Below are positions 39,701-47,300 of a DNA stretch of 64,000 bases, piece after piece. Source of the stretch: Ctenopharyngodon idella (taxonomy: Eukaryota > Chordata > Actinopteri > Cypriniformes > Xenocyprididae); assembly GCF_019924925.1 (NCBI RefSeq), contig NC_067230.1, positions 14,744,374 through 14,808,373 on the forward strand, given 5' to 3'. The notes beneath the pieces are model-generated. The model worked only from the letters and a program-made list of their open reading frames with translations. It was not told the DNA's origin and did no database searches. The first letter of the stretch is position 1. Each line of letters begins with the position of its first letter. Both the position numbers and the translations under genes were made by a program.

Positions 39701-42663
39701 TTCGTTTTGTTTTTACGTGAAACTTCAAATCCAAATATAAAGTATAAAGATTCCTCTATACATGATTCCTGAGAGTGATTCATGCGCAGAGGCATCTTTA
39801 TACTTTATATTTGGACTTTCAGTTTACCATCTTAGAGAAATCAACTCTTTGAAAGATATTCTGACTTCAGATTAACTGATGGTTCTGCTGTCTTTGCAGC
39901 ATGGAAGAGTGTGAGGCTCTATGCACCCGAATGGCCATCATGGTGAACGGCAGGTTCCAGTGTCTGGGCTCAGTCCAGCACCTGAAGAACAGGTAACAGT
40001 TCCGAATTAAACATTAGGTTAATATGAACAGCTTAGTATGTACTGCATGCAGTTTCAAAAATAGGATGCGAAACAGTATGCAGTATTATGCATATAGTAG
40101 TATGCCTCATTTTGTCATACGACCTCCATATATTGCACGTTCAATTCAGTGGCATCATGTCAGAATCAAACCGTTATTTGTAGAGAGATTAAATAGTGAT
40201 TCAAGAGATTGTGGATGATATAAGTAATGTTAAAAAGAAAACAGTTTTGTGGCTGATGTCACTTTCAGTTCATTTCGTCTTAATGGAAAAGAGAGGTCAA
40301 GAAAATACTGCAAAACTAATATGAGTAGTATGCAATTTCCGCACATCAAGTCACCTTTATTTATATACAATACAGATTGTTACAATACAGTAATAAACAG
40401 GGAAATAACAGAATCAGAATATGTTTTGTTCAGTTCAATAACTGGAAAGTTAATATTAGTTATGAATGAGTCAGTTCAGTGAGTCAGTGAAGTTCAATAA
40501 CAGTGTCTGTGTTGCAAAAATGCAGCTCTACAGGAGATAACAGTGTCATCAGTCAGCTCAATTCAGTTCAATAGTGTCAGTGCAGTGTAAGTGCAGTCAA
40601 ATCAATAATATTACTAAATAGTGTCTTCTAACAATTTTTATTTCTGCCCTCTTTGTCTTTCCTACTAGGTTTGGAGACGGTTACACAATAATCCTTCGTT
40701 TGTCCACCCCGTCTACAGAACCATGCCCGGTGGAAACCTACATCCAGAACTCCTTCCCTGGGATCCAGCTGAAGGAGAGACATCAGAATGTTCTCCATTA
40801 CCAGCTGCCATCACAAACCTGTTCGCTCGCTCGTGTCTTTGAGGTTCTGTCAAATAATTATAAGGAGCTGGGGATAGCTGACTACTCAGTGTCACAGACT
40901 ACACTGGATCAGGTAAGAGTACAGTGCTGAGACTCTGCTGGTGTCTGCGCATGCAATAAGTGGGCGGGCAATATGCTAATGTTTCATTTTGACGTCATAA
41001 CGAAATGGCTTGGGATTCGTTTTACAAATGACTCGTTTAATTGACTCAGAGTCGACTCTTACATTTGAGCGATTATAACTTTATATACGGTGCACTTGCA
41101 GATTTAAAACTTTGCAGATGTTTTCATTCACTTAGAGCTATGTTACACACTACATGAAAGGTCATTTTCAAAAATCCATAATAGGGGCACTTTAATATTA
41201 GTCCCAATAATTCCAAATTATGTTACATTTTCACTTTGTATTGTAGCACAGAGATTGATCACAAACAATATGGTCAAGAATCATGTTTGGATTTCTTACA
41301 GTTTGTCACAGAGATGTTTCACTCGCAGATTTTGTAGCAGCAAATCGCACATGCTGCCTCATGAAGAAACACAGACTGGCTGTATGACACTTTCATTCAA
41401 GCAGAATTTCACAATAAACATCGCTAAACTTTGTCAGTGTTGTCAGATCATCAGCGCTTTTTTGCAGCGCAAGAGAGAGCGTGTGCGTGTGGTTGCCAAA
41501 TTGAAAAGATTAAGTAAAACACTGGGCGGAAAATGAATCCTTTTAAAAGAAAAGCTCAGTTTGGCGGATAAGATTTATTCTCATGACAACTTCAAGCAGG
41601 AAAGATAGTGGAGGCTTGTTATCAATGCAAGATAACAGAAGTGTCTAAATAAAAAAAAAAAAAAAAAAAAACATTTTCGGGACATATAATCAGTGGGGCG
41701 AATATAACGACAATTATATTTATTTAATTGAGAGAAGCAGAAATGATCATTAAAATAAAAAATTAATCATGCAGCCTTAATAGCACATGTAAAATAGTCC
41801 ATTTTAAATTAATCAGAACTACTTTTTATTGATTCTTTTCAGTATTAGATGAAATATTAATATTTATAATAATTTAACATTTTTCACTGAGCTTGTTGCA
41901 GTGAATTTTAAGGGATTGCCCTCTCCACAAACACACATTTACTGTTATTTGGTTTACTGTTGTTTATCTACTTGCCTGAGGATGAATGATTATCACACAC
42001 TTTTTTTCAAGTTGGTCACATAGATATGCTGCATTGACCAAAAGACAGCTGCTTGGTTTGAAAGTGACTTCTGTGTGTGAGCTGTGCTTCGTACATCGTT
42101 ATACTATTGACAGCGGACCCTGTTTGCCTGTGAAATTTTGCTAATGTGACCACACTTATAGAATCTGGCCTGTAGAAGATATTTTAGATACAGCCTTGTG
42201 TCAGAAGGCATCTCTCTAGGTTTTAGAACAGGGATTGTTACTCACAACTAAGAGTGTTTTCCTCCTGCAGGTGTTTGTTAACTTCGCAAAGGAGCAGTCA
42301 GATGATGATCAGCTCAGGGAAGTCACAGTAAACGGTGGATCCGTGGCCAACAGACTTCAGCGGCCCACGGACCTCAAACTCGAGAAATTCAGCAGGTCTT
42401 CCACACCACACTCTCTTTCAACACCCTCTACAGATCAAGCTGCTCGCTCAGAACAAACCCCTGAGCCTTCATCTACTAGTTTAAAGACCAAAAAGAGTAA
42501 ATCGAACAGTCCGTCAGTCTCAAGACAGCAACAGCAGATCCGGATGGAACCTGTTGGCGAGGCAGCTAACGGATCACACCCTCCTGAAGACCAGACTCTT
42601 GGGAGAAAAGATCCATCCATGTTATTTATTGTCAGTACCAAAACACAGGAAAGCAAAGTGTGA
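9763..42663 (+). CDS. abca7: ABC lipid transporter subfamily A member 7
   Basis: Full-size ABCA exporter. Family members move phospholipids and sterols across the plasma membrane; human ABCA7 is an Alzheimer risk gene. Forty-eight coding exons join in phase to give 7,011 nt, about 2,336 aa (human ABCA7 about 2,146, ABCA1 2,261). Order: N-terminal TM helix, large extracellular domain, TMD1, NBD1, linker, TM helix, second extracellular domain, TMD2, NBD2, C-terminal tail. Both NBDs keep Walker A (GHNGAGKTTT; GVNGAGKTST), signature (LSGGMQRKLS; YSGGNKRKLS) and Walker B (LDEPTAGVD; LDEPTTGMD). abca7 is chosen over abca1 from recalled matches such as TEDEDVARERDR…GDILVL and RLCLGIP, plus the r3hdm4/apba3 neighbours. 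Start: ATG 9763 (MAIGTQLYLLLWKN). Exon 7 has an unresolved frame question (see findings). The next entries give exons by domain. Confidence 0.95.
10397..11277. repeat. TTAA-flanked palindromic DNA element, copy 2, with an inner palindrome
   Basis: Same family as 1671-2382: TTAAAGAGTTAGTTCACCC at the left and GAACTAACCATTTAA at the right. A second palindrome sits inside at about 10705-10970 (CTTCATGAAGCTTCAAAGC against GCTTCATGAAGCAGTG), itself repeated in copy 5. It lies in abca7 intron 3. Non-coding. Confidence 0.8.
11465..11800. repeat. Repeat starting AAAGTCACCATGAAATCAAAAT
   Basis: The start of this stretch recurs near 13308 and 13673 (AAAGTCAGCATGAAATAAAAA). All three are interspersed-repeat pieces in abca7 introns. 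No coding similarity recognised. Confidence 0.45.
13300..13990. repeat. Two tandem-like copies of the CATGAAAT repeat (abca7 intron 6)
   Basis: GGTCGGCATGAAATTAAAATT near 13308 and AAAGTCAGCATGAAATAAAA near 13673 start similar segments that both contain GGTGATGT… and TCATTTAGTC words. A related piece is at 39355-39560. Class unknown. Confidence 0.5.
14240..15055 (+). mobile_element. Decayed DNA element with a THAP-like zinc-finger ORF (abca7 intron 7)
   Basis: ATG at 14415 opens a frame with CCVLGC and, further on, KSLH…P…W…IFEGNV. After a frameshift near 14560 the frame continues as LYVCANHF, then FNAGFLQRLILKDGSVP. The C-x4-C … C-x2-H spacing (CCVLGC, then VCANH) fits a THAP-type C2CH finger, typical of P-element-like and other transposase-related proteins. 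The stretch ends in GGGGCATAATATGTCTCCTTTAA, a repeat-like terminus. The frame is broken and the finger cannot be made from one ORF. Family placement is an inference. Confidence 0.5.
15088..15886. repeat. TTAA-flanked palindromic DNA element, copy 3 (abca7 intron 7)
   Basis: Left end TTAAAGGGTTAGTTCACCC, right end GAACTAACCCTTTAA, with complementary arms (for example GGCCAATGTTGAGCTGG against CCAGCTCAGTATTGGC). Non-coding. Confidence 0.85.
16537..16560. repeat. (CTG)n trinucleotide microsatellite
   Basis: About seven CTG units in abca7 intron 7. The poly-Gln reading on the minus strand is a repeat artefact and has no gene context. Confidence 0.85.
16854..16911. repeat. (TA)n microsatellite
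   Basis: Pure TA dinucleotide run in abca7 intron 7. Confidence 0.95.
17646..18362. repeat. Palindromic DNA element, TCAAAAGTTTGG family, copy B (abca7 intron 8)
   Basis: Carries CAGAGTCACATGATCCTTC and the inverse GAAGGTTCATGTGACACCG, with imperfect ends. Non-coding. Confidence 0.7.
18720..19260. repeat. Degenerate repeat with GGGTGTAACGATGC start
   Basis: Begins with GGGTGTAACGATGCAT, a terminus-like word of hAT-type elements, then AT-rich sequence with many GAATC/GATTC words. No clear right end and no ORF. Confidence 0.35.
20501..21041. repeat. TTAA-flanked palindromic DNA element, copy 4
   Basis: TTAAAGGGTTAGTTCACCC at the left, GAACAAACCCTTTAA at the right. It lies in the intron before the 21300 exon. 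Non-coding. Confidence 0.85.
21856..22376. repeat. TTAA-type palindromic DNA element, copy 5 (left end damaged)
   Basis: The left end is GGGGATAGTTCACCC, with the TTAA lost; the right end GAACTAACCCTTTAA is normal. It shares with copy 2 the inner AACAAAAGATTCGAAGCTTC segment. Confidence 0.75.
22780..23173. repeat. Palindromic DNA element, TCAAAAGTTTGG family, copy C (partial)
   Basis: Contains CATGTGACACTGAAGACTGG and the right end CCAAACTTTTGAATAGTAGTG. The left half is mostly missing. Confidence 0.65.
23285..25381 (+). CDS. abca7: abca7 exons for transmembrane domain 1
   Basis: Coding exons 23285-23507, 23650-23871, 24046-24250 and 25268-25381. They encode the first membrane domain after the extracellular loop: SLPLFMTLAWIYSV, the cytosolic YEKEARLKETMRIMGL coupling segment, FFSRANLAAACGG, YLPYVLCVAW and SPVAFGFGCEYF, all strongly conserved in ABCA1/ABCA7. 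The last exon leads through GQYGVPRPWYF into NBD1. Splice phases match the neighbours throughout. Confidence 0.93.
24345..24878. repeat. Palindromic DNA element, TCAAAAGTTTGG family, copy D
   Basis: Left part CTCACCAAGGTTGCATTGAT, inner GTGTCACATGATAC. The right part is AT-rich with TTTAATGCATCCTTG. Non-coding, in the intron before the 25268 exon. Confidence 0.65.
25525..26790 (+). CDS. abca7: abca7 exons for nucleotide-binding domain 1
   Basis: Coding exons 25525-25696, 25810-25941, 26095-26234, 26350-26487 and 26570-26790. They contain Walker A GHNGAGKTTT (split between the first two exons after ATG), Q-loop CPQHNVLFD, signature LSGGMQRKLS, Walker B VVVLDEPTAGVD, and H-loop ILSTHYMDEAD. 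Human ABCA1 and ABCA7 have STHH here, so the residue after the switch His is Tyr. The switch His itself is kept, so ATPase chemistry should be intact. Confidence 0.95.
27089..29598 (+). CDS. abca7: abca7 exons for the NBD1-TMD2 linker (regulatory region)
   Basis: Coding exons 27089-27161, 27313-27515, 27825-27927, a possible 24-nt microexon 29318-29341, and 29450-29598. They encode the Ser/Asp-rich linker (SLSDDTGLGSE), then SDAQLVEDIGREAV and SYGLSDTTLEEIFLRVAEETGV, followed by a variable acidic stretch and LRALFTKRLKYTLRSRRGIFAQ, which leads into the second membrane half. With or without the microexon the frame stays open, because 24 is a multiple of three. Confidence 0.85.
28145..28795 (+). 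mobile_element. Palindromic element with a THAP-like coding remnant (abca7 intron)
   Basis: The left arm (CCAACCGTCTCCATTGACT, then CTCCTTGTCATTTCTGAC) is complementary to the right arm ending near 28785 (GTCAGAAATGACAAGG, then AGTCAATGGAGACGGTTGG). Between the arms, about 28310-28452 on + reads as RRQMWIKALRRE followed by WDPDTQYA, similar to the middle of a THAP finger (…RRKKWLKAIRRE…). The flanking Cys/His residues are lost or out of frame. It is probably a non-autonomous derivative of a THAP-encoding DNA transposon. Confidence 0.5.
30165..30676. repeat. Palindromic DNA element, TCAAAAGTTTGG family, copy E
   Basis: Contains TGTGACACTAAAGACTGGAG and GATGCTGAAAATTCAGC, with AT-rich arms. 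Non-coding. Confidence 0.6.
30759..33951 (+). CDS. abca7: abca7 exons for second half TM helix and extracellular domain 2
   Basis: Coding exons 30759-30883, 30967-31059, 31150-31342, 31949-32043, 32142-32174, 32264-32369, 33635-33709 and 33782-33951. They encode the TM helix (VLPAVFVLIALLFSLIVPPF), then FGKYPSLELQPWMYGEQ, the Cys-rich loop (CECSTENIRRMLPDCPEGAGG), NLTGHNISDYLIKTY, KTKKWVNEFRYGGFSLG, and VWFNNKGWHAMASFVN, ending in YNHPLNLTKEQL. NLT and NIS are N-glycosylation motifs. All phases agree, including the tiny 33-nt exon. Confidence 0.92.
31353..31680. repeat. TCAAAAGTTTGG family fragment, copy F
   Basis: Starts TACACTACTGTTCAAAAGTT and includes TGTCACATGATCCTTC; the right half is truncated. 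Confidence 0.7.
32560..33600. repeat. Anonymous interspersed repeat with short ORFs (abca7 intron)
   Basis: An atypically GC-richer stretch in an AT-rich intron. It contains short ORFs (a 63-codon one at 32966-33157, another at 33269-33595) with no domain I recognise. Motifs such as TCATGACCGGGATCATTACC recall common cyprinid repeats, so a mobile element is likely. The ORFs end without splice sites that fit abca7. Confidence 0.4.
34298..36622 (+). CDS. abca7: abca7 exons for transmembrane domain 2
   Basis: Coding exons 34298-34475, 34564-34679, 34917-35061, 36267-36390 and 36493-36622. They encode TTSVDVLVSICVIFAMSFV, PASFVLFLIEERVSKSKHL, GVKPILYWTTNYLWDM, YGWSITPLMYPASF, NLFIGINGSVATFVLELF, and FPHFCLGRGLIDMAKNQAM, which are ABCA7/ABCA1 hallmark stretches. 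The last exon ends in the TM helix VFFIFTVLLQYKFFI. Confidence 0.94.
35109..35657. mobile_element. Short hAT-like non-autonomous element with TAGGGTGACCAGA ends
   Basis: TIR TAGGGTGACCAGA at 35109-35121 and its inverse at 35645-35657. The flanking 8 bp are TGATTCAC on the left and TGATTAAC on the right, a 7/8 match that fits an 8-bp hAT target duplication. A 159-codon minus-strand ORF overlaps it but has no recognisable domain. Confidence 0.7.
35742..36060. repeat. TCAAAAGTTTGG family fragment, copy G, with an inserted repeat
   Basis: Starts TACACTACTGTTCAGAAATTT. It is interrupted at about 35800-35950 by a segment (CAGCTGAAGTCAGTTCAGTG) that also occurs at 40500-40610 and 58440-58480. Confidence 0.55.
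36707..42663 (+). CDS. abca7: abca7 exons for NBD2 and C-terminal tail
   Basis: Coding exons 36707-36830, 36924-36986, 37097-37203, 37332-37473, 38998-39132, 39208-39311, 39900-39992, 40669-40912 and 42271-42663 (TGA 42661-42663). They contain Walker A GVNGAGKTST, Q-loop CPQFDAI, signature YSGGNKRKLS, Walker B IFLDEPTTGMD and H-loop LTSHSMEECEAL. The last exon starts VFVNFAKEQSDDD, a motif conserved at the ABCA1 C-terminus. It then continues about 110 residues of Ser/Thr/Pro/Lys-rich tail ending ESKV. Confidence 0.93.
37673..38730. mobile_element. DNA element with GTAGGGGTGGGA ends (abca7 intron)
   Basis: GTAGGGGTGGGA at the left end is mirrored by TTCCCACCCCTAC at the right. The flanking 8 bp agree at about six positions, which could be a decayed hAT duplication. 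Inside, 38490-38580 holds a separate repeat (TTATTATGATAGGACAGTAA). No coding sequence recognised. Confidence 0.55.
39355..39870. repeat. Repeat segment related to the CATGAAAT family
   Basis: GGTGTTGTATGCAGAAATTTTTCAA and TCATTTAGTCCACTTAAACTCC words match parts of 13800-13870. It lies in the intron between the 39208 and 39900 exons. Confidence 0.4.
40020..40640. repeat. Interspersed-repeat mosaic
   Basis: It includes a GTATGC-rich stretch (40065-40105) and a segment at 40374-40610 (TTTATATACAATACAGATTG, then AGCTCAATTCAGTTCAATAG). The second segment recurs at 58310-58520. No ORF of note. Confidence 0.45.
40940..41190. repeat. Repeat ending AATAGGGGCACTTTAA
   Basis: The end resembles the GGGGCATAATATGTCTCCTTTAA end of the 14240-15055 element, so it may be a relative. 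No ORF. The rest of this intron (41190-42270) shows only AT-rich sequence and a poly-A run near 41650. Confidence 0.4.
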
Positions 42664-43445
42664 AAAAAAACAAAGATATTCAGAACCAAACAGTCATGAT
42701 GTGGATCTCTGGTGGTCTTTGGTGCCTTCTTCACATATAATTTTCCAAAATTTTTATATAGTTACTTTAAAACCAATCAGTTATTAAATCTATTTGGCTG
42801 CCCTGATAACTCTGCAATTCCTCATTGATTGTATGTCAAGTTTTTATTCTGAAACTTGAAAATGACGCATGGCATCATTGGCAGGAATTCTTTCCCAGCC
42901 CTCTTTAACGCATAAATTTTGCATATTATTGTTATGATGTGAGTTGCACCTCCGTATAGGATTTGCTTTGTGCAACCCAATTTGGATATGATTTTTGCTG
43001 AATATGTTACATTATAACAGACCTCTGTTTTCTACATGTATGTAAAGGTCAAATGCGCAGTGTAGAGATGGTATCAAACTGAAAAACTGCCTTCATTTGC
43101 TCAACATTTGTATTTCCTGATTTTTTGTACTGTTTTAGATTTATTTCTATTTTTTATGTGATGCACTTTAGCTTAAAACGATTCTAATATCGTAGTCTGG
43201 ATTATCACTGTATCTCTTCACTGCAAAGACTGTCACAATGCTTGACATGTAGCTTTTTTATGTAGTATTTATTGTATGTACATACCAGAGATATTATGTA
43301 TGAAATTATGTTTGCAAGATTCCTTATGTGTATGATGCTGGATAAAATTCTAAAAAGTTAAAATGCTGCGATATTTATATGCAAATATATAAATCTGGGT
43401 ACTGAAGTTTGGTGTGTGCGCACATTGATTTATTAAAAAAATGGA
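42664..43445 (+). other. abca7: abca7 3' UTR (probable)
   Basis: AT-rich sequence directly after the abca7 stop. TTATTAAAAAAATGG near 43430 is the first good poly(A)-signal-like word (ATTAAA). A 127-codon ORF at 43446-43829 follows but has no domain, codon pattern or splice support. The interval up to the r3hdm4 promoter (43830-44150) shows only AT-rich sequence. Confidence 0.4.
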
Positions 43446-44149
43446 TTGGTGTCCTTTTTATATTCGATTAACACAGTAACTATTTTCAAGGTTGCATATA
43501 GTGTATCTTGTCATAAACAAATCAGTAGAACATTGAAGAATGCTTTCTCTGTGACACTGAGTGAACTTGTCTTGTTTCTTAAAAGCTACAGGGAATCAGG
43601 GGAAATTATGTTTGTGAAGGGTATTTTTAGGCTTGACTTTATGGATGATTACTGTCTGGCACCGGAAATGGGGATGAAAGTAGCTCTGGTAATGCAGCTG
43701 TCTTTAACTGCAGTCACTTTCCTCCACCGTCATCATGGTCTCTTTGACCATATCTCACTTTTTAAACTGCTGAGACTGTACAACTCACTGTTTGAAAAAA
43801 AAAAAATATATATATATATAAAAAATTGACAGCATTAACAAAATCCTTTCCAGTCAGATCTTGATATAAAGTTCTATATAATACCTTGACCATTACCATA
43901 ACATGTCATACAATACCTAAATATATTAATATAATTATTCTTTTATAATTATGCATGCAGTTTTTCGACCTCATGTTGAAACATTATATTCAATATTTGT
44001 ACGTAACTTTGTCACACTTCACGACTATTTATAAAAAAAAAACTTAAAATGGTGAAAAACTTAAAATGGTTACCAAATACATAATCTAAGATATAATATA
44101 ATATATAGCTTCTGTCAGGTTGAAGCGTTCTGAGGATATTTATTGGCTG

Positions 44150-44309
44150 AAATGGTTGTTATGGCTGTAGGGTTTTCAAAACCCCGCCCATTCTCTTTAT
44201 CTAGTTAGCTATTAGCCATCGCGGCTAACGCCAGCTGTTCTGGACCTTTTCTCCTTATAAATTTCTTTGTTTGTGTCTCTGTCGTGTTTCTTTGTGAGAA
44301 GACTTTGAG
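44150..44309 (+). promoter_or_regulatory. r3hdm4: r3hdm4 promoter and 5' leader
   Basis: A GC box (CCCCGCCC near 44183) sits about 120 bases before the r3hdm4 ATG, in a stretch less AT-rich than its surroundings. There is no convincing TATA box. The leader runs to ATG 44310 (GAGATGG). Confidence 0.4.
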
Positions 44310-47300
44310 ATGGTTGTGTTAAATAGCAATGACAATGAGGAACAGGATGTAATGTAAGTGTATTTTTAGCTTGTAGCCGGTAGCTAATACGCCTATTTGT
44401 CTTAGCACATACACGTCAGTTGTTTTTGTTAGTCGGCCAAGCTTATTAGCTAAATTAAAAACAAACGTCAGATAATGTTACGTCTCTCAAGTCTTCGTTG
44501 CATCTAATGTTTTACAAAAGTGATGCACTTGTTTAAAACTGTGGTAGCAATGTAATGATTGTTTATGTCATGTTTAGCACCTCCGCTAAATGACAGGTCA
44601 TTATATACAGAAATAAATATATGTAAGGTTATAATTAAACTAAGTAAAGTCAACTAGTTGGAAATAACTGGCATATCCGAATAAACTGTTAGAGTAAAAT
44701 CAGTATTTCACATCTCATTTTCTGTAGGTTATTTAGTATAAATGTGTAATGTACTATTTACTGGTTTCTCTATAGGTGAACCTGGGCAGCTTCTTCACAA
44801 CAAATAAAAATTAAATAATTATAGTAAAATAGACAACTAAAATTTGCATATGTTTTTGCAGAGATAAGCTGTGACCTATTTCTATGGGTAAGGCATCTGG
44901 CCTGTGGCTAGAGCTATAAATAAAAGCAGAGCAGTGGGTCCACTGAAGGATCTGTAGATTCACTACAGCAGTGCAGTGTGAAAAACTAAAACATTGTGAC
45001 ATTTAAAGTGAATTTTAATTCATAAATTTGTATCAGAGTAAATTTTGTGGCTGTCATGTGTGTGACTATGGAGTAAACCCTTTGGGAGAATAGTTTAGTA
45101 AACCAAAACATATCTGATTTCTGTTTCTCTTTCAGCCTAAATGAGCGGCGCTGCTCATCTCTACCCAACTCTCCTGCAAAACGTGTTTCTCCAGCCAAAA
45201 AGAAGCAGTTCTTTATTAACCAGGCCATCCGTAACTCGGACCTCACTCCCAGAGCCAAGGGCAGGAAGAGTCTGCGACGACAGGAAAACAGTGAGTCTTG
45301 GTTTGATGTCTGGATACTTCATTATTTATGTTTATGTTATTTACTATTTTATTGCCTACTGCACAGGAAATTTTTGCAAAAAATGAAAATTGTGTTATCA
45401 TTTACTCACCTACTTGTCATTTCAAACACATATGACTTACCTTTTTTTTTCTGTGGAACACATGCTCTTTTCTATACAGACAAAAACACAAAAGTCTATA
45501 TGATTTTTTTTATGACTGTACCATGGCTCTCATAGTTAATTTTTAGCATTAAGGTGTGGTCACATTAGTGATATTTCAATGTATGAAGCGCTGCTCACAC
45601 AGATGTGACTTTCAAACCAAGCCGCTTTCTGTTAGTCAGTGCAGCGAATTTGCATTGAACTTAAAATTAAATCTGGCTGGGGACATTTTTTCACCCTCAC
45701 ACATTCCTGTTAAAATAATTGAAATTTGTCTGTGAAATTTAGCTGCGCAACAGTAACTGTTGCACTTTTAGGCCCTAAGTTACACCTGGTATTAAGATGC
45801 GTTTTGTCGATCGGATCACAAGTGGACGACGCTGTAAACTGGTGTATACTGTAAACGCAGGTGTAAACGGGGTCTAAAAAGTTTTGAGCTTGCCTACTTT
45901 CAACCACTTACAGAGGCATTCGACCGGATTGCTTTCATTGTGTAGACGTCATTTGGTCGAATGTGTGTGAAAAGCAACAAAAGACCTCCTACTCTCCACC
46001 TACTAACTTAATGCATAAACATTATGGGAAGTGCTCTAGCCAGATGAGATTTAAACTTTGTTTAAAGTTTGGTTTGAAGACGAAAAACATAAGCACAATG
46101 TTCTCTCACCATTCCTGTTTCTAACAAACACTCACAGCGTTCGGTGTGGTCTTGTGGCTATCAGAGCAGAAAGGAAAGCTACTGCTCTCCGTTTGTTTTT
46201 CCTAATGTCTCCGTGTTCTTTAATATGTACATTTTGCAAGCTTATAACCCATACATTTACCCGCCCACACACCCTGCCCTCCAAGAAATCACGACAGAAG
46301 TGGTTGAAAGTGGAGAAAAGAGACAGATTGAAATACCAGGTGTAAACCGGTATGTGTTTCCCTCGTCTACTTGTAATCCGATCGACCAAAACGCATCTTA
46401 ATACCAGGTGTAAACAGAGCCTTACCGTAGCTCAATCAGTAGAGCAGCTCCAAAGTCATGGGTTTGGTTCCCAGGGAATGCAATATCCCCCAGACCATTA
46501 CGCCACCACCAGCAGCCTGAACCGTTGACACAAGGCAGGATTGATCCATGCTTTCATGTTATTTACACCAAATTCTGACCCTACCATCTGAATGTTGCAG
46601 CAGAAATTGAGACTCATCAGACCAAGCAACGTTTTTCCAATCTTCTGTTGTCCAATTTCACAGAATCAGGGATCACAGAATCAGTACTCATGTGAATGTG
46701 CACAAAAGTTTTATTTAAATATAACACAAACACATAACTAGTCTAAACATACACACAATCACGCATGCATGGGTAAAATGGAAAGTGAAAGTGAATGAAT
46801 AAAACAGAAACGGGGGAATGAAGCTATGGGAACGTAACCACACATAACAGTCAGTTCAACCTGAACAGAATTATCAGCACCTTGTTAACAAGGGGTCTTC
46901 AGCTTATACGAAACCTCTGTTTAGTTAAATGTACGATATACTTGCAATGCCTTAGCTGTTGAACGAGCGTCCGGAGCGCCACACCTTTCGAGTTTAGCTT
47001 GACCAATGAGAAAGGTACAATTTCCAAGCTGGAAAAATTCCTTTGTTTGGAAGCTGACTCATTTGCATGATCAGAGTGAGCTGGCAGTTAATACCCTGAT
47101 TAATATACAAGCATATGATGCATGCTTTAAGGAGGTGATATACACCAATGTGCAGGGCGTTAAACGAGGATTATTTTAATAGGAATCATGATATCAATAA
47201 AGTTACAATATCTGATAGTTTCTAACATAACTGGAAAAACTAGAATAACAGTGTTGGAAAAGTCATCAGTCTCCTGATTTAATACTTCGTAGAACCACCT

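Noticed and set aside
9763..42663. Calling the transporter abca1
   Set aside because: ABCA1 is very similar, but several stretches before NBD2 and the r3hdm4/apba3 neighbours fit ABCA7 better. The C-terminal VFVNFA motif is more ABCA1-like, so a phylogeny would be the final test.
43446..43829. 127-codon ORF after abca7
   Set aside because: No domain, no splice sites, low-complexity end (KKKIYIYIKN) and a position just past the abca7 3' UTR.
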